Origin: Gnetum montanum | Taxonomy: Eukaryota; Streptophyta; Gnetopsida; Gnetales; Gnetaceae | Direction of reading: 5' to 3' | Assembly (NCBI GenBank): GCA_015680685.1 | Contig: MNCI01028269.1 | Span: forward strand, 66,203-130,202 | DNA: 64,000 bases | Part shown: positions 57,631 to 64,000 of the stretch, piece after piece | Position numbering within the stretch: position 1 is the stretch's first letter | Layout: each line of letters starts with the position of its first letter | The notes under the pieces: model-generated | Seen by the model: only the letters and a program-made list of their open reading frames with translations | What the model was told of the DNA's origin: nothing | Databases searched by the model: none | Program-made: the position numbers and the translations under genes

Positions 57631-58273
57631 CTAATAACAAGCAGGATTAATAAATATTTTTCATTTTCTTTCATTTTACAATTTTTTGTTTTCTAGTTTT
57701 TCATTTTTCAAATTCTTGTTGTATTCTTTTCTCTTTTTATCTTTTCATCTTTTTACAAGTAATCTCATCTATGAATAAAACATGCATGTAGCTCGTTGGT
57801 TGAGGTGTGTTCTATGTTATCGAGTCTCGGGTGATTGATTATTTGGACAGTAAGCCCATTACACCCACTCATCCATTCTACCAATAAGAGGTTTTGTTCA
57901 AAGGTACAGTGATATTCTTGACATTCTTAAAACTTAAAATTAATTTTGTGTTCATTGTACCTCGAATGAAGAGGGATGGATCAAGCAGGAATGATTAGGG
58001 TGTGACATCAAGGGATGCGGATTCTCTTTGGTAACGTTTGTGAGAGTTATCACGCAATGTGGTTGTACTAAGATCCTTGAAGATCTAACACAAAATGGGA
58101 GTAAGAGTAATCAAAAGGCACTTAAAAATTCAATGTTGTTCTAGGGGGTCCCACTAGAAAGACATGCACCCATGCCTTAAGGTTGGTGGCTTCTCTAGAT
58201 TTAGCATTCATTCATCCAAGAAAAAAACAAAAAAAGGTGCCACAAAGCCAAAATCACTCCTCCCTTGAACAAA

Positions 58274-58381
58274 ATGCCAAGTTATCGTATGCCTTGTTGT
58301 TTTGGTACTCTCATAGTCAAACAATGTGGTGTCACTGATCAGAGGAATGGACTTGGTCCCAATCTTGGAATGATGGGTTAA
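58274..58381 (+). CDS. Conserved small frame, third copy (35 codons)
   Basis: Homologue of 40278-40400 with an in-frame loss of five codons (VAHHGM region); same stop position. Unassigned. Confidence 0.28.
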   Translation: MPSYRMPCCFGTLIVKQCGVTDQRNGLGPNLGMMG

Positions 58382-58969
58382 TAACACATTAATCATGCTT
58401 TACACACAAAATTCACTATGCCCTAGGTCAGTTACCTCATGTCCCAATCTCTACAATCCTTTCTAAAATCTGTCTCATCTCACTGTTCATGTAATTGTAG
58501 TTCGTGTCTTGTGTAGCATAGAATTTTGACCTCACCCCGGTGATAATTACATGTGTGTGTTTTGTGAAACTAGTGTGGATTACATTTAACCCTTCTAGTG
58601 CCCATAGACACATTTAAGTGTGGTTACACAAGGGCATTATAGGTTGGAACCTACTTTGGGGAGGACCCACTTGCGTAATTTTTGGAATTTTCACTCATAA
58701 CACATCTTCCACACATCCTTTATTACCCTCAGCATATTTTCAACGATGTTCTTTCCCTCATTACTACCCCTTTGATTCAAACGTTCCTATGAACCATTAC
58801 ATAGCCTTTTTCTCTCCCTTACCACCTGAGGTCCTTATTGATACATTCCACACCATCATAATTATTCATGCCTTTAGAACTAGTTAAATTACCTTGGAAC
58901 ACTTTAACACTTGTCCATATGTCCTTAACTTCCATCGTAATTTCAAGAAAATCTTAAAAATTCGGTATC

Positions 58970-59030
58970 TTTTATTATGCCCTAATATCGATAGGTCGTG
59001 ATATTGCATCCTACAAAACTATATATACGT
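58970..59030 (+). promoter_or_regulatory. Internal promoter-like block before ORF2, third copy, decayed
   Basis: Positional homologue of the blocks at 41030 and 46650. Only one or two decayed palindromes remain (AATATCGATAGG, GTGATATTGC) and the TATA box reads TATATATACG. About 460 bases before the ORF2 ATG. Confidence 0.4.
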
Positions 59031-59489
59031 AACCCCCTGCGTTACTTAACATCATTTTTAACTATTCATGTGGGGGAAGTCTTTTAAATTTTTCTCTACG
59101 ACTTGCAACTAAGCATCCTTTGCTTTCCTATCCATAACTCGCCTGATAGCCCTCAAATTTTCATTCTGTTTGGACCTACTTGAACTCGGACTGTTCAGCT
59201 TAGTTGTGGGGGAGTAGCACACACCGAATAGCGCATAACTTTTTTGAAATTTATCATTGCCCGAAGGGCATTAGGAAGGGTAATTAGCTATGAAATTAAG
59301 GATAAGTGTGTCAAAAACAATTTCATCCCCTTAGTTACACCAAAAAATTTAATTTGGAAACCACCTAAGCAAAAAGGACTAAATATTATAATCTTTCAGG
59401 AAACATCACATGGAGATAAAATAAATTCATTAAGGTACAACCTAACTTTGGAAACAACATTAATAATGATTGGCCCTATGTGATTGCAG

Positions 59490-62245
59490 ATGGCCCTAAA
59501 ACGTGGACAACAGGAAGGTCCTGCTCAAGGTGGGAGCAAACGACCTAGGAGAGGTGAAGCACAAGTTCCTATTGGATAGCATGCAGAGTAGGAGGAACAA
59601 TCATTTAGCATCCACCAAGAATACCCTTCTACTGTAAAATCAAGGTAGGTGGAAGGAGGAGCTATTGCAGTGCCCGAACAGGGACATATCACATTGCCCC
59701 AAGGTTGTGTTCAGGCTATTCATGAAAGGTCCATATTCACTACGGTGATTGTGGAATTAAATTTTAAATCTCTCACAGAATTCTCTCTAGAGGCCGTTAG
59801 GGACCACTTTAAAGGGTCCCCATTATGGCCTATCCTCTCTGAAAGTCGTGCCTGGTACTTAGAGGAAACGTACCAATTTTGGCACAACAAGGAACAAGGC
59901 ACCATAGTTAATATTTGTGGTGTGACAATCAATTTCTCTATTCAGGCCATTTCAAAAGTATTAAACCTTCCAAATATAGGTTCAAAGGTTTCTCAGTTTT
60001 CTACCCATTTAGACCCTGATGCATGATGAGTGTGGTTGGAAATGGCGTATGGCAAGGAAGATAAGACGTTTGGGGAGTTGATGACGGAAGAAAGGATTTA
60101 CTTCAAAATGGGAACTTATCACCTCTTCCCCACAAAGGGGTTAAAAAGAATTTCAACATATGGGGCTAGAGGATGTGTAGTGTTGATGGGAAAGGTTAAT
60201 GCTAACCTACCTCATCTATATTTTATGGAGATCCTAAGGCGGTTTGAGGAATGAAAGATATGGAAGCTTGTATTACCCTTCCCTTGTGTTATCAAGAAGC
60301 TGTGTAGAGATGTTGGTATCAAAGGATACATCAATGATGTCCTCCAAAAAGCCCAAAATGCTTCATATGCTGAACTACTAAAGCCACCAACTGCAAGGAA
60401 AATCATTGGTGAGATGTTGTGTCCAGAATAAGAAAAGGAATAAACGGTAGGGCCAACTGCAACCCAACCTGCAGGACCCAGCCAACAACAAGAAGTAGGG
60501 CATAGCACGAGCTAGCAGGATCAACCGCTACCACCATAAGATTACAAATTATCGATGAGTCATCTCTGGGCCATCATTGAGATGGTCAGTTGGGGAATTC
60601 ATGATGATGCAAATCTCTTCCATGTCATCGACGATGCTATACAAGCCACAGTTTCTTTGGATCGCGCAAGGGGTGAAGTGTCATTCCATACAAGAGGAGG
60701 GAAGAGCACTTGGTCACAACAGATCTTAGGGAATGCTGCATCTTTTCAAGTGCAATTAGAAACTGGTGAAGGGACCACAATGGTGGTCATGCAGCACTAG
60801 GATGCAATAGAAGCCACAGAAGTGGTCGCAGATCATATTAAGGAATCACTCAATGTACCTGTTGTGTCACTAATAGACCTTATAGGAGCATAGGATGCTC
60901 AAACTCTAGCTAGAACCTCAATGACTCCTACAGAACATGAGGATGTACTTGATCGATTGCTACAAATAGGATAGGTAATGATCTCCATGTTTGACATCCC
61001 TTAGGATGTTACAGCAATTCAATTAGACCTCATTTCCACCAAGGGGAAGTTGTTCTTGACAGAGATGAGGGTCGAGCACGCTGAAGCAGAGGTGCAAAAA
61101 TTACAAGAAAGGCTTGTGGCCCTACAGAATCATTCACAATTTGTTCCATAGACCAGCTTGACATTTTCAAAATTGAGCAACTGACAAAACTATTGACAAA
61201 GAATAAGAAGGTGGCAAAAGAAAAAGAGAAGGATGTTTGGGATGCCTCTGTAGCACAAGCGCAAACTTATGTGCATACCAAGGCACTCAAGGCCTTATAA
61301 GAGGAAAACAAGTAGCTTGTTGTTGACAACCTTTAGTTGACCTTTGTGGAGAAGCAAAAGAATGTTCTTGAAGAACATTTTCAATAGTTCTGAGAACAAC
61401 TAATCTAGGTTAACCAGGACATGAACCATCTAGCCAAGGAAAATCGAACCCTCTTGTTGGAGGAGGTACACGCCATCCATCAGAAGATGGCTATTAAAAT
61501 AAGCGTGTGGTAGAATGAGGCTAAATGACATGAAAAGCTAAAGGAGTACTTTTAGGACCAAGTGGGGATGTATAAATAGATCATTTAGAAGGTGATCCAT
61601 ATGGCCAAGGCCCACATCAATGCTATCAATGCTCAACACACTGACTGGTGGGCCATATTAGACACATATGCATTTGCCTACTAGGTAGAAGTTAAGAATC
61701 AAGACCTGCAAAATTAGGACCTTACAAAATACATGGAGTTGGTAGACCTGCGGTATGCCAACCTTACCATGTTAACAGCAGGATGCCCGAGAATAGATCT
61801 TGAGCAATAGGTAGCCACCACCTACATCAAATATAAAATAGAATTTGCAAAACGCAAGAAGATATTGCAAAAATTAGAGGTTGAAAATTCTGAACTTGAG
61901 GTGGTTAAAGCAAGCTACCATGGACAAAAAGGTGTTGCAATGGACTTGGCTCAATGGCTTGCAAATTTTCAAGAATACAGAGACAAAGCTAGAGCCTACG
62001 AGGAGGAATGATAGGTGTTTGTGACTTGGTATGTCAAGGAAAATCAAATGTTTCCATAGCTACCCTGCCCATGGGAGGTGTCGACTCCATCAAACATTGG
62101 AACATTAGCATGGACAGCACAGGATCGCCGAACCAAAGAGGGAAAACTCTAGGCCATACTTCAACACCATCGAGTCCCAAGACCTGGAGCACAAGACAAA
62201 GGAATGGCATCCATGGAGGAGCCATTGCCACCAAGAACTACATGA
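59490..62245 (+). pseudogene. ORF2 of third family-2 element
   Basis: Homologue of 41582-44344. The start ATGGCCCTAAAACGTGG follows TGATTGCAG; basic N-terminus with KRPRRG. The ATHILA ORF-1-like domain is open at 59649-60026 (AVRDHFKGSPLWPILSE, YQFWHNKEQGT, VNICGVTINFSIQAIS), continuing at 60030-60254 (KTFGELMTEERIYF). Stretch 60555-60800 is open in another frame. The coiled-coil part (61050-61980) is broken by stops. C-terminus: KGMASMEEPLPPRTT, stop at 62243-62245. Frame shifts are shared in part with the other copies. Confidence 0.7.
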
Positions 62246-62425
62246 GTTCCATCAATTTTGTAGCTATAGGATTTTCTTTTGCATTCTTTATGTTGTGTCT
62301 CAATTTTGTTCTGATTCCACACTGTGGCATGAATCCATTCTCACCAATTAATAGTTTCATACCTATCCACTCTGTAATTAATAGAGCTTGTTCTCACTTT
62401 AACTCGAGGACGAGTTTTCATTCAA

Positions 62426-62436
62426 TCGTGGGGGTA
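62426..62436 (+). other. Polypurine tract, third family-2 element
   Basis: TCGTGGGGGTA-type tract directly before the LTR, after the lead-in CTCGAGGACGAGTTTTCATT. Confidence 0.8.
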
Positions 62437-63291
62437 TGATGAATTATCATTTTGTTGACCACGATATCGCAGTTATGATATAGCGTACGCGATACCACGT
62501 ATTCGATATCGTAACCTAGACACGATACGCGATATCGTAGCCTATCTCCTCATCTATAAATAAGAGGTAGACAAATCTGGTAGGCAGTTTTTAGAGTTAT
62601 TAAGTTTAAGTCTTCAATAAGTTTTTAGTACATTAGTTTTCTTCTCAACCCTTTTCTCCTAGTGCATGCCCATAGTGTGGTGATGATAATTGTACGACAT
62701 CCTTATTCAAGTGTGATGTACTTGGACACGCACATGACTGGAAATAAAGATTGAGATTACTTCATCATTGCAACATCCACTTAGCTTAATTATTTATTTA
62801 ATTTTTATTTATTGCTTTCTTAGTTAATATCTCTTCACCCTTATCTCCTAGTAACACAGAATGAGTACGACTTAATCACGAGCATTCAAGTGTGACTACT
62901 TGGTAACCCAATAGCGTACTTAGGCCATGTGCTTGGTAATCCCAGTAGTACTCATGCATGAGGTCCAAGATGTGTACGGATGATTGAGGAATGGATGCTC
63001 ATCGCACTTAGGCTAGTTAGATTCTCTCTCACCCTCTCTCTCCTAGCTTAGTTCATATTATTTTCCATTATCTCTAGGAGTAGCATTAGTATAGGAACAC
63101 ATCATACACCTCATTCTAGACTAAACCATATGTGAAAAAGCTAATACTAGTCCAGGTGGGAAGACAGCAAACTATGATTTACGAGTAACTATCTAGATAC
63201 CATAACTAGCCCATTTGTGGAGTTCGACTGAATCATGCATGAAATGCTCGTATTCGTATGGTTTAGTGTAGGGGTACCTCACCACTCATCA
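62437..63291 (+). repeat. 3' LTR of third family-2 element
   Basis: 855 bases, TGATGAATTA...CCACTCATCA. The U3 zone has at least four GATATC/GATACC palindrome relics (62459-62542), and TATAAAT is at 62555-62561. Confidence 0.9.
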
Positions 63292-63595
63292 GTTAGGATA
63301 GTTAGTTATTGATCAACAATTAGATTAAGTTAGATTGATTATAAATTACGTTTCAACCTATTCTTAATCGTAGACAAATAAACTATAAAATAATAAAGAA
63401 TCATGCATCTCAATTTTGCTTAACCATACAATTAAGCTCCATAATTATAGTTGAGAAGACAATGATTGTCACAATTAGATTCCACATCTTAAAATCGGTA
63501 TACTTGAGAACTTAAGGTCTAGGGAATTCAATCGGATTGTGCGTGAATGCTTGTGATTCATATGGTTAGGTGTAGGGGTACCTTGCTGCTCATCA
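63292..63595 (+). repeat. 3' part of a family-1 LTR
   Basis: Aligns with 51001-51252: GCTTAACCATACAATTAAGC, GAATTCAATCGGATTGTGCG and GGTGTAGGGGTACCTTGC, ending TGCTCATCA at 63595. No primer site follows. It is the right-hand remainder of an LTR into which the third family-2 element had inserted; the left remainder was not found. Confidence 0.7.
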
Positions 63596-64000
63596 ACACC
63601 ATATAAGATAATAGTTGCTATTGTGTGAAATTCCACCTTCAAATTTACAGATGTTCTTTTATCATATAGAACACCACTACCCTATCTCCATTTTGATCAT
63701 CCTTCATCAATTCTATTTCTTGTATCTTTATCAATTTCACCATAAGTTAATAAAAACATTAAATCAATAAGTAATAAATTAATTTATTTATAAATATATT
63801 TAATTAAATAAATAAGAATAAAATAATACATCATATACTTAAAATAAAAATGTAATTATATGTTTTAAATTTTTCTAAGTATTTTTTAAACATGTTTTTA
63901 TTTTTAATGAAATTTAATTTTTTTAAAAATTATATGTTATTTTGTGCAATCATAATTAAAATAAAATAGAATATTAATAATTAAAATTTTTTCATAATTG
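63596..64000. other. AT-rich end of window
   Basis: No gene seen. The last 250 bases are extremely AT-rich and share short stretches (TTATTTTGTGCAATCATAAT) with about 28040-28070, possibly one more dispersed repeat. Confidence 0.4.

Larger units (their letters stand above)
55752..63291 (+). mobile_element. Third family-2 element, 5' LTR missing
   Basis: Contains gag, spacer with small frame, a decayed internal promoter-like block, ORF2, polypurine tract and a 3' LTR (62437-63291). The 5' LTR and leader are replaced by the patchwork at 54077-55751. The base after the LTR begins GTTAG, but the left partner is lost. Same gene order as the two nested copies and the same absence of pol. Confidence 0.85.

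Noticed and set aside
54077-63291. Calling the LTR at 54077 the 5' LTR of the third family-2 element
   Set aside because: It is in the opposite orientation, truncated in its U3 and has no adjacent primer site.

Overview
This window looks like nuclear DNA of a land plant with a large, old, repeat-rich genome (gymnosperm-like in character, but the sequence alone does not name the species). I found no intact host gene, rRNA or tRNA gene. Almost everything recognisable is decayed transposable-element sequence: Athila-like Ty3/gypsy LTR retrotransposons, a Helitron relic and a plant LINE tail. Reading frames are broken by many stops and frameshifts, and CpG sites often appear as TG or CA, as expected for old, methylated DNA.

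Layout. 1-17833: a tandem array of two minus-strand Athila-like elements (family 1: gag, protease, RT, RNase H, integrase, then about 1.7 kb without a recognised gene before the 3' LTR). The two units share one LTR (7939-8780); unit A runs off the left edge. 17834-22029: mostly unassigned, with the minus-strand tail of a LINE at 18405-18800. 22030-22487: 5' end of another minus-strand element, broken into by a plus-strand element (22488-about 27340) in which protease is joined directly to the tail of a second ORF. 27341-33300: AT-rich DNA with tandem duplications, plus a GC-rich island at 31440-32010. 33360-52440: a four-level nest. A Helitron Rep-domain relic holds a family-1 solo LTR. That LTR holds a family-2 element (34103-50995), which holds a second family-2 element (36690-45326). 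All three LTR-element insertions have target-site duplications, and removing them restores the Helitron frame and the outer gag frame. 54077-63291: a truncated minus-strand LTR, a patchwork of element pieces, and a third family-2 element lacking its 5' LTR. This third element itself ends inside another family-1 LTR fragment (63292-63595).

The most interesting material is family 2. It has LTRs starting TGATGA and ending TCATCA, a tRNA-Asp-type primer site, and gag with a zinc knuckle. It has no protease, RT or integrase, but carries a second long ORF (ORF2: basic N-terminus, a domain resembling plant ATHILA ORF-1/'plant transposon protein' families, long coiled coil). Upstream of ORF2, two of the three copies have a promoter-like block that copies the architecture of the LTR U3: GCGATATCGC-type palindromes followed by TATAAATAGG. 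In the third copy this block is badly decayed. Family 2 shares its primer site, polypurine tract and LTR ends with the gag-pol family 1, so family 1 is a plausible helper. The picture is of a non-autonomous, two-transcription-unit retroelement living with a gag-pol relative.
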